Below are positions 9,885 to 18,353 of a stretch of DNA of 64,000 nt, one piece after another. This DNA is from an uncultured Muribaculaceae bacterium (GTDB lineage: Bacteria > Bacteroidota > Bacteroidia > Bacteroidales > Muribaculaceae): the NCBI GenBank assembly GCA_910585275.1, contig CAJUCW010000004.1, positions 1 through 64,000 on the forward strand. Direction: 5' to 3'. The first letter of the stretch is position 1; every line of letters begins with the position of its first letter. A model generated the notes under the pieces. That model was not told the DNA's origin. It searched no databases and saw nothing but the letters and a program-made list of their open reading frames with translations. Made by a program: the position numbers and the translations under genes.

Positions 9885-10183
9885 AAATAAGACCACGTCC
9901 CGAATAAAAAAGAAAAGACACCAGCGGATACACTGCAGGTGTCTTTTGTTTTTTTGCACTCTCGGGCGATTATTGCGCAAATAGAATGATTGTTAGATAA
10001 AAAAATGTTAACTTTACAGCCGATTTCCATGTTAATATATGGAAGGTGTCGCAAAATCTGAAAAATTTTAGAGGCGTGCCTATCGGCATGTTGAGGTAAT
10101 ATCCGGATTTTCAATGAGCATTGCAAAGCTGTGTCGTTGCTTTCCGGACTGTTTCATGGTTTTTGTGTCGCCCTCGTGAAATC
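9885..10183 (+). promoter_or_regulatory. Intergenic region with terminator and possible promoter for the acyl-CoA synthetase
   Basis: About 300 bases without a gene. The first third holds the terminator described separately. TAACTTTA at 10009-10016 is one base off the Bacteroidetes -7 consensus but has no good TTTG at the right distance. A short hairpin (TTCCAT with ATGGAA, about 10024-10043) lies just downstream, in the predicted leader. Confidence 0.3.
9913..9956 (+). terminator. Rho-independent terminator after the C10 protease
   Basis: AAAAGACACC (9913-9922) pairs perfectly with GGTGTCTTTT (9938-9947) around a 15-base loop, followed by G and a T-run. This is a good intrinsic terminator that closes the secreted-protein cluster. 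Confidence 0.85.
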
Positions 10184-12010
10184 ATGACAATCATGGCAAA
10201 TAGATTAGTAGATATAATACCCGCACAGGCAGGTCGTTACGGAGAGCGTGAGGCCTACCGTTTCTGTTGGCGGAAAGATGGTGAATGGCAGAAGACATCG
10301 TGGAATGAATTACGGGCGCAGGTAGATGTGGCAGGAAAGGCGCTGGCATGCCTCGGGCTCGTTGAAAAAGATACTATAGCCATCTGTTCTCCCAATACAC
10401 CTCAGATTTTCATAACGGAACTTGGCGCGTTCCAGAACCGTCTTGCCGCAATTCCATTGTATTCCAGTTCTTCGCAAGAGCAGTTTGATTTCATAGTGTC
10501 AAACGGTGGCGCAAGAGTGCTCTTTGTGGGCGATTCCCACCAATATCCCCTTGCCTATAACTATTGGAAGAAAAACAGGGATGGCGTGGATAGAATAATT
10601 GTCTTCAAAAACGATGGGTTTTCGTTGAACGAAGACGACGATGTGACCATCTTTTGGGATGATTTCGTGCGTCTCGGTATGGGGGCGTCGGATGAAGTGG
10701 CAGCAGAAGTGAAACGCCGTTCTGAAGCGGGTTTGCCGGAGGATATGGCGACGCTGATATATACGTCGGGCACCACCGGCGAACCGAAAGGTGTGGCTAT
10801 CACGCACTCAAATTATGACGCGGCCATAGAGATGCATCTTAAATTGCTGAAGCAAGTAAAAGACACCGACCTTTCGATGGCATTCCTTCCCATGAGCCAT
10901 ATCCTTGAGAAGGCTTGGTGTTTCTATTGCCTGTTCAAGGGAATTGCCATAGCAGTGAACTATGACCCGAGAATTATCCAGGACACCATCCACACTGTGC
11001 ATCCTAACCTGATGTGTTGTGTGCCGAGGTTTTGGGAGAAAGTGTATGCCGGGGTCAAGGAAAAGATTTCGGGGATGAGCAAGTTCCAGCAAATGCTTGT
11101 GGCCCATTCCGTGAAGGTGGGAAAACGCCGCAACCTCGACTATCTGCGTACCGGCAAAAAAGTGCCTTGGCTTCTTGAAAAGGAATATCAATTCTGGAAC
11201 AAACGTATTTTCCAGAAACTGAAGGATGCCATAGGGATTCCCAATCCGAATATGTTCCCCACCGCCGGAGCTCCGTTGAGCGACCGTATCGTAGAATTTC
11301 TCCGTTCGGTCGGGATTGAAGTGGTGATAGGCTACGGATTGAGCGAAACTACGGCCACCGTCAGTTTCCATCCGCCGGTCGGTTATGAGATAGGCACTGT
11401 CGGGATTCCGTTGCCCGGTATCAGTGTGAAGATTGACAAGAACGGGGAGATTCTTGTAAAGGGGCCTACGGTGACCCCGGGATATTATAAGAACCCGCAG
11501 GCAAATGAAGCTGCATTTACCGAAGACGGCTATTTCCGCACCGGTGATGCAGGATATTTTACGAAAGACGGGGCACTTGTGCTGACGGAAAGGGTGAAAG
11601 ACCTGTTCAAGACATCGAATGGTAAATATATAGCCCCGCAGATGCTTGAAAGCCGTCTTGCCGAAAATAAATATATCGACGAGGTGGCGGTTATTGGCGA
11701 CCAGCGTAAATTTGTCACGGCCCTTATCGTGCCTAATCTTTCCCAGCTCAGGCGTTGGGCAGAGGAGAAGGGAATAGATTATTCCGACACCGTGAAACTG
11801 GTGGCCCTCCCTGAAACGGTAGCGTTTATGATGGACCAGATTAACGGCGTGCAGGCCGATGTGGCGGAGTATGAAAAGATAAAGCGGATTACATTGCTGC
11901 CACATCATTTCTCAATCATGAACGGGGAAGTGACCAACACCATGAAGGTGAGACGTCCTGTAGTGGCGAAGCGATATGCAAAAGAAATAGAAGCGATGTA
12001 TTCCTATTGA
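10184..12010 (+). CDS. fadD: Long-chain fatty acid--CoA ligase (AMP-forming)
   Basis: The product is 608 aa from ATG 10184; ATG 10193 (MANRLVD) is equally possible, and an in-frame ATG at 10121 would add an implausible N-terminus. It is an ANL-superfamily enzyme: the P-loop motif IYTSGTTGEPKG lies around residue 190-200, then GYGLSETTATVSFHP, then the hinge and A8 region TGDAGYFTKDGALVLTERVK and the catalytic-lysine region near the end. It adenylates a fatty acid and transfers it to CoA, for membrane lipid recycling or use of exogenous fatty acids. Bacteroidetes homologues of this length are usually annotated as long-chain-fatty-acid-CoA ligase (FadD15-like). It lies 83 bp before prfB on the same strand; co-transcription is possible. 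Chain-length preference cannot be read from the sequence. Confidence 0.9.
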   Translation: MTIMANRLVDIIPAQAGRYGEREAYRFCWRKDGEWQKTSWNELRAQVDVAGKALACLGLVEKDTIAICSPNTPQIFITELGAFQNRLAAIPLYSSSSQEQFDFIVSNGGARVLFVGDSHQYPLAYNYWKKNRDGVDRIIVFKNDGFSLNEDDDVTIFWDDFVRLGMGASDEVAAEVKRRSEAGLPEDMATLIYTSGTTGEPKGVAITHSNYDAAIEMHLKLLKQVKDTDLSMAFLPMSHILEKAWCFYCLFKGIAIAVNYDPRIIQDTIHTVHPNLMCCVPRFWEKVYAGVKEKISGMSKFQQMLVAHSVKVGKRRNLDYLRTGKKVPWLLEKEYQFWNKRIFQKLKDAIGIPNPNMFPTAGAPLSDRIVEFLRSVGIEVVIGYGLSETTATVSFHPPVGYEIGTVGIPLPGISVKIDKNGEILVKGPTVTPGYYKNPQANEAAFTEDGYFRTGDAGYFTKDGALVLTERVKDLFKTSNGKYIAPQMLESRLAENKYIDEVAVIGDQRKFVTALIVPNLSQLRRWAEEKGIDYSDTVKLVALPETVAFMMDQINGVQADVAEYEKIKRITLLPHHFSIMNGEVTNTMKVRRPVVAKRYAKEIEAMYSY

Positions 12011-12093
12011 ATCGTGTGATGCAGGAAACGACCCACAGACCGTTGAAGGATAAGAGGATTAAGGAAAAACATAAGAAAAGAGCATAAAGACAG

Positions 12094-13212
12094 ATGATAA
12101 CACAGGAACAACTTAAAGAGACATCGGAACGTCAGGAGGCGCTCAAGAGGTATCTTGACATAGATAGCAAGAAGATTGAGGTGGAGGAAGAGGAGCTCCG
12201 CACCCATGTGGCAGACTTTTGGGAAGACCGCGAGAAGGCGGAGGCGCAGATGCGTAAAATCAAGGAACTTCATTTCTGGATCGACTCATACACAGAACTT
12301 GAGAAACAGGTGGAGGAACTTAGACTCGCCTACGATTTCGTAAAGGAGGAACTCGTGACGGAAGAAGAGGTTGACGCCCAGTATGCAAAGGTGGTGGAAA
12401 CTCTTGAAAAACTTGAACTCCGCAATATGCTCCGCCGTGAGGAAGATAAACTCGGGGTGGTGCTGAAAATCAACTCCGGGGCCGGAGGCACCGAGAGCCA
12501 GGATTGGGCCCAGATGCTTATGCGCTTGTATATCCGCTACGCCGAAAAGCATGGCTATAAGACCTCTATAGCCCAGCTGCTTGAAGGTGACGACGCCGGC
12601 ATAAAGTCGGTGACGATAAATATAGAAGGCGATTATGCCTATGGGTTCCTTAAGAGCGAGAACGGCGTGCACCGTCTTGTAAGGGTCAGCCCTTATAATG
12701 CGCAGGGAAAACGTATGACATCGTTTGCATCGGTTTTCGTGACCCCGCTTGTGGATGACACGATTGAAATCAATGTGGAGACCGCAAGGGTTTCGTGGGA
12801 TACCTTCCGCTCGGGAGGCGCCGGAGGCCAGAACGTGAACAAAGTGGAATCGGGAGTGCGTCTTCGTTATCAATACAAGGACCCATATACCGGCGAAGAG
12901 GAGGAAATCCTTATTGAGAACACCGAGACACGCGACCAACCGAAAAACAAGGAAAACGCCATGCGCCAGCTTAAGTCTATACTATATGAGAAGGAACTTA
13001 ACCACCGTATGGAAGAACAGGCTAAAATCGAGGCAGGGAAGAAGAAAATAGAATGGGGTAGCCAGATAAGAAGCTACGTTTTCGACGACCGCCGCGTGAA
13101 AGACCATCGTACAAATTATCAGACTTCGGACGTGAACGGGGTGATGGACGGCGATATCGACGCCTTCATCAAGGCTTATCTTATGGAATTTGCCGGAGGT
13201 GAAGTAAACTGA
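12094..13212 (+). CDS. prfB: Peptide chain release factor 2 (RF2), no programmed frameshift
   Basis: The product is 372 aa. RF2 recognises UGA and UAA at the ribosomal A site and triggers peptide release. The GGQ tripeptide is at residues 244-246 (SGGAGGQNVNKVESG). The stop-codon-recognition tripeptide, usually SPF, reads SPY at 199-201. The N-terminal coiled-coil domain is intact. The gene reads straight through the place where many bacteria have the autoregulatory in-frame UGA: codons 21-22 are CTT GAC (12154-12159), with AGG just before, where E. coli has CTT TGA C. Expression is therefore not controlled by +1 frameshifting here. The full length and continuous frame support ATG 12094. A hairpin terminator follows. 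Confidence 0.97.
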   Translation: MITQEQLKETSERQEALKRYLDIDSKKIEVEEEELRTHVADFWEDREKAEAQMRKIKELHFWIDSYTELEKQVEELRLAYDFVKEELVTEEEVDAQYAKVVETLEKLELRNMLRREEDKLGVVLKINSGAGGTESQDWAQMLMRLYIRYAEKHGYKTSIAQLLEGDDAGIKSVTINIEGDYAYGFLKSENGVHRLVRVSPYNAQGKRMTSFASVFVTPLVDDTIEINVETARVSWDTFRSGGAGGQNVNKVESGVRLRYQYKDPYTGEEEEILIENTETRDQPKNKENAMRQLKSILYEKELNHRMEEQAKIEAGKKKIEWGSQIRSYVFDDRRVKDHRTNYQTSDVNGVMDGDIDAFIKAYLMEFAGGEVN

Positions 13213-13238
13213 GACATATAACAGATATTTATAGAAAG

Positions 13239-13264
13239 CCCCGGGCCATGCGGTCCGGGGTTTT
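13239..13264. terminator. Terminator between prfB and fbp
   Basis: CCCCGGGCC (13239-13247) pairs with GGTCCGGGG (13252-13260), with one G-U pair and an ATGC tetraloop. AAAG precedes and TTTT follows, so it can serve both convergent genes. Confidence 0.8.
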
Positions 13265-13280
13265 GCGTACCTATAGGGGG

Positions 13281-15287
13281 TCATTTCCTTTCTTTTATGA
13301 AACCGTGGCGGTATGCATATAGAAGTTCGCGCAATTCTTCGATTTGCCCTAATAGCTCTTTACCGCGGTCGGTGTCGCGCACGCGCACACGGTGGGAATT
13401 TAGCTCAACAAGCCGGTTTATCGAAATGATGTCGGTGCCGTTTCTCACGGCCTCGTCGGCCGAGGTGAAAGGTTCGTGCTGCACGAGTTCGAAGCCGCGG
13501 CTGTGATAGACGAGGGTGTAGCCGGCGATACCGGTAGTGGTGTGGTAGGCTTTCGAGAATCCTCCGTCGATTACCATAAGTTTGCCGTTGGCTTTTACAG
13601 GGTTTTCCCCGTCGCCGGCTTTTACGGGGACGTGACCGTTGATGATGTGGCGGTGTTCCCCTTCCACGCTGAAAGCGTCGAGAATCATATCGCACACCTT
13701 CTCGTCGTTGCGCAGATGGTAATAGCACCCTTTCTCTTCGTGGTGGGTGGCTTTGTCGGCAATAAGGTAGCGTTCGAATGTGGCCATTTTAGATTTGTCG
13801 AAAAGCGGGGAGTCAGGGCCGCACCAGGCGTAGAGATAATAATCAATGGCGTCTTTGCGCTCTTCCTCGGGTGTGTCGCTGTTGATTGCGGAGCGCATGA
13901 GGAGTTCGATTTGCTGCAGGAGTTCCTTTCCTTTATAGAGCTGTCCGTTGACCGGCACTTCCTTCAGTGTGCCGTCTTCATTGAGGGGCATCGATGCGTG
14001 GAAAAGGAGGTTGGAGTTGTGGACGGCGTAAAGGCTTCCGTGCGAATAGAAAATTCCGATGTGTGCTTTCAGCTTGTCGCTTACGGTAAAGGAATGTATG
14101 ATTTTATCCATCAATAGCTTTTCTTCGTCCGAGAGTGTGTAGGGGGCGGCCGGATTGACTGTCGGGAAATTCGAGTCGGTGAGGGGGTAGGCTTTACCAT
14201 CTATCTCTACGGTGCCGGCTTCTTTATCGATGTGGTGCAGCAGTCGGCGGTCGTCCATCTTCCATTCCGGATGGCGGGAAATCATTTGACCTTCCAGCTT
14301 GAACTGTATTATGGTGATGGCTTTGTGCATCTTGGCGATGAGACGTCGGTTTTTGTCGGAAAGGGGTTCCTCTTCCGAAGCGTCTTTCGGCATGAATATG
14401 TCGCATGAATCGTCGCCGTATGTTTCCATGGCGAATGTGGCGAGAGGCACGAGGTTGATTCCATATCCGTCTTCGAGGGTGGTCATGTTGCCGTAGCGGA
14501 GGGATATGCGGAGCACGTTGGCTATGCAGCATTCGTTTCCACTTGCGGCACCCATCCAGAGCACATCGTGGTTGCCCCATTGTATGTCGAAATCGTTGTA
14601 GGCCATCAGGGAATCGAGCACGATATGTGCTCCGTCGCCTCGGTCATAGATGTCGCCGAGAAGATGGAGCTGGTCTATGCTTAGATGCTGTATCACATGT
14701 GAAATCGCGCTGATGAATTCTTCCGCCTGGCCGGTGGATATTATCGACTCTATAATGCGGTTGTAATAGGGTTGCTTGTTTTCTTCGGAAGGGGATTCGT
14801 GGAGCAATTCTTCGATGATATATGCGAATTCTTTCGGAAGGCTTTTCCTGACCTTGGAACGTGAATATTTCGATGACACGGCCTGAAGCACCTTTATGAG
14901 CTGGTGGAGGGTAATCTGGTAGAAATTGTCGAGGTCTTTTTCGGAGGTGCGTATAAGCGCGAGCTTTCGTTCGGGGTAATATATCAGGGAACAAAGCTGG
15001 CGGATATCGTCTTCGCGGAGACTGGTGGAGAAGATTTCGTTTACTTTTCTCTTGATGTTGCCGGAGGCATTTTTTAAAATGTGGCGGAATGCCTGAGCCT
15101 CTCCGTGGACGTCGGCAATGAAATGTTCTGTGCCTTTGGGGAGGTTGAGTATGGCTTCAAGATTAATAATCTCTGTGGCGGCTGCCGAGATGTTGCCGAA
15201 ATTCTGCGACAGGAGCTCCAAGACACGTCGGTCGGACTCTATTTTCGATGGCGTGAACGATGATATGGATTGGGGAAGTGCTGTCAT
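13281..15287 (-). CDS. fbp: Fructose-1,6-bisphosphatase class III
   Basis: The product is 668 aa, the usual length of the large Firmicutes/Bacteroidetes class III FBPase. It hydrolyses fructose-1,6-bisphosphate to fructose-6-phosphate in gluconeogenesis. Metallophosphatase motifs are visible: IADVHGE (57-63), GDIYDRGDGAH (211-221) and WGNHD (237-241), with a late INGHVPVKAGDGENPVKANG segment containing a conserved metal-ligand His. It is convergent with prfB and divergent from the short-chain dehydrogenase gene. A consensus promoter lies upstream, giving a leader of about 50 nt and supporting the ATG at 15287. Confidence 0.96.
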   Translation of the reverse strand: MTALPQSISSFTPSKIESDRRVLELLSQNFGNISAAATEIINLEAILNLPKGTEHFIADVHGEAQAFRHILKNASGNIKRKVNEIFSTSLREDDIRQLCSLIYYPERKLALIRTSEKDLDNFYQITLHQLIKVLQAVSSKYSRSKVRKSLPKEFAYIIEELLHESPSEENKQPYYNRIIESIISTGQAEEFISAISHVIQHLSIDQLHLLGDIYDRGDGAHIVLDSLMAYNDFDIQWGNHDVLWMGAASGNECCIANVLRISLRYGNMTTLEDGYGINLVPLATFAMETYGDDSCDIFMPKDASEEEPLSDKNRRLIAKMHKAITIIQFKLEGQMISRHPEWKMDDRRLLHHIDKEAGTVEIDGKAYPLTDSNFPTVNPAAPYTLSDEEKLLMDKIIHSFTVSDKLKAHIGIFYSHGSLYAVHNSNLLFHASMPLNEDGTLKEVPVNGQLYKGKELLQQIELLMRSAINSDTPEEERKDAIDYYLYAWCGPDSPLFDKSKMATFERYLIADKATHHEEKGCYYHLRNDEKVCDMILDAFSVEGEHRHIINGHVPVKAGDGENPVKANGKLMVIDGGFSKAYHTTTGIAGYTLVYHSRGFELVQHEPFTSADEAVRNGTDIISINRLVELNSHRVRVRDTDRGKELLGQIEELRELLYAYRHGFIKERK

Positions 15288-15346
15288 GGTTTAAGGTTTT
15301 GGACTTGGTGTGTGAATAAATAACAACTACACAGAGAGAATTGACA

Positions 15347-15377
15347 CAAAGTTAGTAAGTTTGAATGAAAAAGCAAA
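15347..15377 (-). promoter_or_regulatory. Bacteroidetes consensus promoter for fbp
   Basis: Read on the minus strand: TTTG (15374-15377), a 19-base spacer, then TAACTTTG (15347-15354). This matches the primary sigma (sigma-ABfr) pattern TTTG-N19/20-TAnnTTTG at every defined base. Confidence 0.8.
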
Positions 15378-15434
15378 AGAAAAAGATAACTAAAAGGGGT
15401 CTCCGGTTGTTAATCAGTTAAAACAAACTGAAAT

Positions 15435-16226
15435 ATGAAGAAAGTTGTGATAATGGGCGCCTCTACGGGCATAGGTTATGCCGTGGCGGAGGCATTGGCT
15501 TCGCGTGGAGTTAAAGTGGGTGTGGCGGCACGCCATACGTCGAGTCTTAAGGCTTTGAAAGAAAAGTATCCGGACTTTGTGGAATATCAGAACGTCGATG
15601 TTACGAAGCATGACGCGAAGGGAAAGCTTGAGTCGCTTGTGGAGAAACTCGGGGGTATGGACATATATTTCCATGTGGCAGGCATAGGATATGAGAACGT
15701 TTCGCTTGACCCGGAGCGGGAGGTGGAGATTATCAATACGAATGCCGCGGGGTTCGCGAGGATGCTTTGCTGTGCCTACCGTTATTTCCGTGATAACGGT
15801 AAGAAAGGGCAGATAGCTGCCATAACCTCCGTGGCAGGTACCAAAGGAATTGGAAGGTTGTCGGCATATTCCGCTTCAAAAAAATTCGGACAGACCTATA
15901 TGGTGGCGCTCGAACAGCTTGCCCATGAAGAGGGCGCCGGAATATCATTCACCGACATTCGTCCGGGATGGGTTAAAACCCCGTTGATTGACGCCGACAG
16001 GAAATATCCTATGGAAATGAGCGTGGAATATGTGGTGCCATATGTCATCAGGGCTATAGTTAAGAAAGAAAGGGTAGCAGTCATCGACTGGCGATGGAAT
16101 GCACTTGTCGGGGCATGGCGCAACATACCCAATGCCTTGTGGACAAAGATGAAGGTCAAGATTTCCGACCCCGACACACCGCTGCCTACGTTTGATGAGC
16201 AAAAGTGCGAAGAAACAGGGAAATAG
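15435..16226 (+). CDS. Short-chain dehydrogenase/reductase (SDR)
   Basis: The product is 263 aa, a classical SDR. The nucleotide-binding motif GASTGIG is near residues 8-14, an NAG-equivalent HVAGIGYEN lies near residue 80, and the catalytic Ser/Tyr/Lys are in ITSVAG and YSASKKF (YxxxK). It is likely NAD(P)H-dependent; the substrate is unknown. The hydrophobic C-terminal third (VPYVIRAIVKKERVAVID, WRWNALVGAWRNIPNALW) suggests membrane association, as in SDRs acting on lipids or sphingoid bases, but this is only a suggestion. It ends 4 bp from a convergent gene with no visible terminator between them. Confidence 0.85.
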   Translation: MKKVVIMGASTGIGYAVAEALASRGVKVGVAARHTSSLKALKEKYPDFVEYQNVDVTKHDAKGKLESLVEKLGGMDIYFHVAGIGYENVSLDPEREVEIINTNAAGFARMLCCAYRYFRDNGKKGQIAAITSVAGTKGIGRLSAYSASKKFGQTYMVALEQLAHEEGAGISFTDIRPGWVKTPLIDADRKYPMEMSVEYVVPYVIRAIVKKERVAVIDWRWNALVGAWRNIPNALWTKMKVKISDPDTPLPTFDEQKCEETGK

Positions 16227-16230
16227 CCGG

Positions 16231-16653
16231 TCAGAATTTTCTAAGAGTGACAACAGTCTCCTCGTTTCTCAAAACGAGCTTTTTCCCGTCAAGATATTCT
16301 ATGTCGAAAACTACGGGATTGGAGTTGATTCCGTATTGACTCAGTGCGTTTAATTCCAATGAATTAAGTTCTTTCGGAAAATTTATCGACAGTTTATTGT
16401 CCGAGTAGTTCATATTGCCGGCTATCCATGCGCCTCCGGGTATGGATAGCTGGCATACGTGCATGTAAAAACAATAATACAGCCGTGTGTCGAACATAGG
16501 GTCGGGATCCACCGGTTCGGGTTCTACAAGCATGACTTGCCATTGGCCGTCGAGGTCTCCGTTGATCGGACTTTTCTGGCACGCTGCGAGCAACGCCGTA
16601 AGGAGAAAGGATGTTAATAAAATGACGATGTTTTTATAGATGCGCATGCTCAT
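16231..16653 (-). CDS. Small lipocalin-like lipoprotein, translationally coupled to wzi
   Basis: The product is 140 aa. The start ATG at 16653 overlaps the wzi stop codon (ATGA), which decides this start over one 39 codons further upstream that would lie inside wzi. The N-terminus MSMRIYKNIVILLTSFLLTA leads to a lipobox ending in Cys (LLAACQK), so it should be a lipoprotein. The rest (DLDGQWQVMLVEP, then beta strands ending VVTLRKF) resembles small lipocalin-like domains of Bacteroidales. Coupling to Wzi suggests a role in capsule or EPS assembly at the outer membrane. No specific family is assigned. Confidence 0.75.
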   Translation of the reverse strand: MSMRIYKNIVILLTSFLLTALLAACQKSPINGDLDGQWQVMLVEPEPVDPDPMFDTRLYYCFYMHVCQLSIPGGAWIAGNMNYSDNKLSINFPKELNSLELNALSQYGINSNPVVFDIEYLDGKKLVLRNEETVVTLRKF

Positions 16654-18182
16654 TTTCTTTTCTTTTTTGAAACAGAAAAACATCCTGTTTTCCCGATTGT
16701 AATCATCCCTCCGAAACTTTTGCCAATCAGGTCGCCGGAGTCGAAGGCAAGTGCCCCTTTTAAATACCAACCGTCAAATTTCGATGGTTTCCATGATATT
16801 TCTACGAGAGAATTAAAATTGTCTTCTATTTCCGGAAGAGGATATGCGTAGGTGCCCCAGTTGCGTGAGTATGAAAGAAGCACCCTGTAATTGATTTCAG
16901 GGGTAGGGTTGCCGGAAAAACCAAGATGATGTGCTTCCACACGGGTGGTTCGGAAAGAAAGGGAACGGTCGGAATTGTAGATTGGTGACAATACGAGAGG
17001 ATTCCCTATGCCCATTCCCCAATGCTGCCAGCCTTGATAGACAGAATGGTTGTAATAATTGTCGCGCCCGCTTATTTGTTCCGGAATTTCCGAAGTTGAG
17101 TCGTGGTTGACGGCTCCGGTCTGGTCTTTAGTGTAAAGGTATTCATAGACCACTGACGAAACAATCCTGTTGGCTGGCAGTTGCGCCTCAATGCCATAGA
17201 GTCCGTCTTTCCAGCCATATTCGAAGGTCATCTGCGATTGGTCTTCGAAATAATGTTCGTAATATGCTTTGATTCCCCAGTCTGCTTCCGGGAGCCACGA
17301 CATGACGATGTTGTAGGCGCCAAGCATGTTGCCTTCGATGGTGGTTTGTTCGCCGTTGAAAGTGTCGCGTTTGCCATAGGTAGGGAAAAGAGCCTTGAGC
17401 CAATCCTTGAATCCATGCGGCATCTTTACGATTTGTCCGTCTTTATATGATTTCCCGCCAAACTGGGTTGCCATTTCAATTCCTATTTCCCCTTGAAGCG
17501 GAAACACATTGGTATTTCCCCCCCTTATCCACAGCCCTTTGGAATGATAAAGCACATCGGATGTGTGTTTCGAATCGGGGGCTACCCACGATTTTTGCCA
17601 ATTTGAATCGGAGAACATGCCGTAGGCTATATATCCCTTGACGGCAAACCATCCTTTGGCGCCCCAGAAATCGGCATAATCGAAGATGCCTGCACGCAAT
17701 TGGGGCACAGGCATGGCATTGCCGGAGTAAAAGAGGTTGCCTGATGAGATTTCCGGATTGTTGAATTCTCCCCAGATTTCTTTACTGCCGAGAAGCACCC
17801 CTATCGACCGGTATTTGACTTCCGCGTATGCCTGATGGATGGAGAAAGGTGCCGTAAGGTTCCATCCTCCTACAAGGTCAAGCCCCGCACCCCAGGAAAA
17901 GCGTTGGCTTTTATCCATTTTTTTGAAAATGGCTCCCCGCACGAATCCGTTGTTTTTTTCTATGGAACCGAGACCTTGGAGATTGCTGACGAGCCAGAAT
18001 GGCGTGTAATCGCCTCCGGAGAAAGTGGCCCTTGTTTCCAAAAGATACTCCAAAGAGTCTTGTTTTTCAAGCTTGCAGACCTCGGCGAATCCGTTAAGCG
18101 AAGTCGAAAACAATATGGCCGACAGGCATGTTCTCCGGATAACGGCAGGCAAGTCTGGATAAAAAAAAACTTTTGATATCAT
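16650..18182 (-). CDS. wzi: Capsule assembly protein, Wzi-like outer-membrane barrel
   Basis: The product is about 510 aa. It matches the Bacteroidetes capsule assembly Wzi family: a short N-terminal segment YLLETRATFSGGDYTPFWLV after the signal peptide, then alternating beta strands of an outer-membrane barrel (for example HQAYAEVKYRSIGVLLGSKE and DWGIKAYYEHYFEDQSQM). Wzi-type proteins help retain polymer at the cell surface. ATG 18182 (MISKVFF) is preferred because the upstream promoter predicts a start of transcription near 18213; ATG 18200 is the alternative. It is divergent from wza and precedes a lipoprotein gene with a 4-nt overlap. It is the left boundary of the EPS locus. Confidence 0.88.
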   Translation of the reverse strand: MISKVFFYPDLPAVIRRTCLSAILFSTSLNGFAEVCKLEKQDSLEYLLETRATFSGGDYTPFWLVSNLQGLGSIEKNNGFVRGAIFKKMDKSQRFSWGAGLDLVGGWNLTAPFSIHQAYAEVKYRSIGVLLGSKEIWGEFNNPEISSGNLFYSGNAMPVPQLRAGIFDYADFWGAKGWFAVKGYIAYGMFSDSNWQKSWVAPDSKHTSDVLYHSKGLWIRGGNTNVFPLQGEIGIEMATQFGGKSYKDGQIVKMPHGFKDWLKALFPTYGKRDTFNGEQTTIEGNMLGAYNIVMSWLPEADWGIKAYYEHYFEDQSQMTFEYGWKDGLYGIEAQLPANRIVSSVVYEYLYTKDQTGAVNHDSTSEIPEQISGRDNYYNHSVYQGWQHWGMGIGNPLVLSPIYNSDRSLSFRTTRVEAHHLGFSGNPTPEINYRVLLSYSRNWGTYAYPLPEIEDNFNSLVEISWKPSKFDGWYLKGALAFDSGDLIGKSFGGMITIGKTGCFSVSKKKRK

Positions 18183-18218
18183 CTGTGGAGAGTGTGTCAT
18201 GTTTTTTGAAATTGTGTG

Positions 18219-18250
18219 CAAAGTTAACATTAAATATCGGTATTCTCAAT
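18219..18250 (-). promoter_or_regulatory. Promoter for wzi
   Basis: On the minus strand, TAACTTTG (18219-18226) is a perfect -7 box. ATTG (18247-18250) lies 20 bases upstream, one mismatch from TTTG. It sits in the divergent wzi/wza spacer; no equally good plus-strand promoter was seen for wza. Confidence 0.6.
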
Positions 18251-18353
18251 AAAATCCGGTAAAAAACGTTTGATGGATAGGGCGTATGAGGATTTGCACT
18301 ATCCGATATGCACAAAAATATAAGGATTAACCCTATAGAGAAAATAAACAATA

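Noticed and set aside
10121..10183. Upstream in-frame ATG extending the acyl-CoA synthetase by 21 residues
   Set aside because: The added residues (MQSCVVAFRTVSWFLCRPRE) do not resemble the family and the two later ATGs fit the conserved N-terminus.
10808..11908. Long minus-strand frame (366 codons) antisense to the acyl-CoA synthetase
   Set aside because: The plus strand encodes a clear AMP-binding enzyme; the antisense product is low-quality His/Arg-rich sequence.
13476..14117. Plus-strand frame (213 codons) inside fbp
   Set aside because: Antisense shadow of the class III fructose-bisphosphatase; composition is typical of a reverse-frame artefact.
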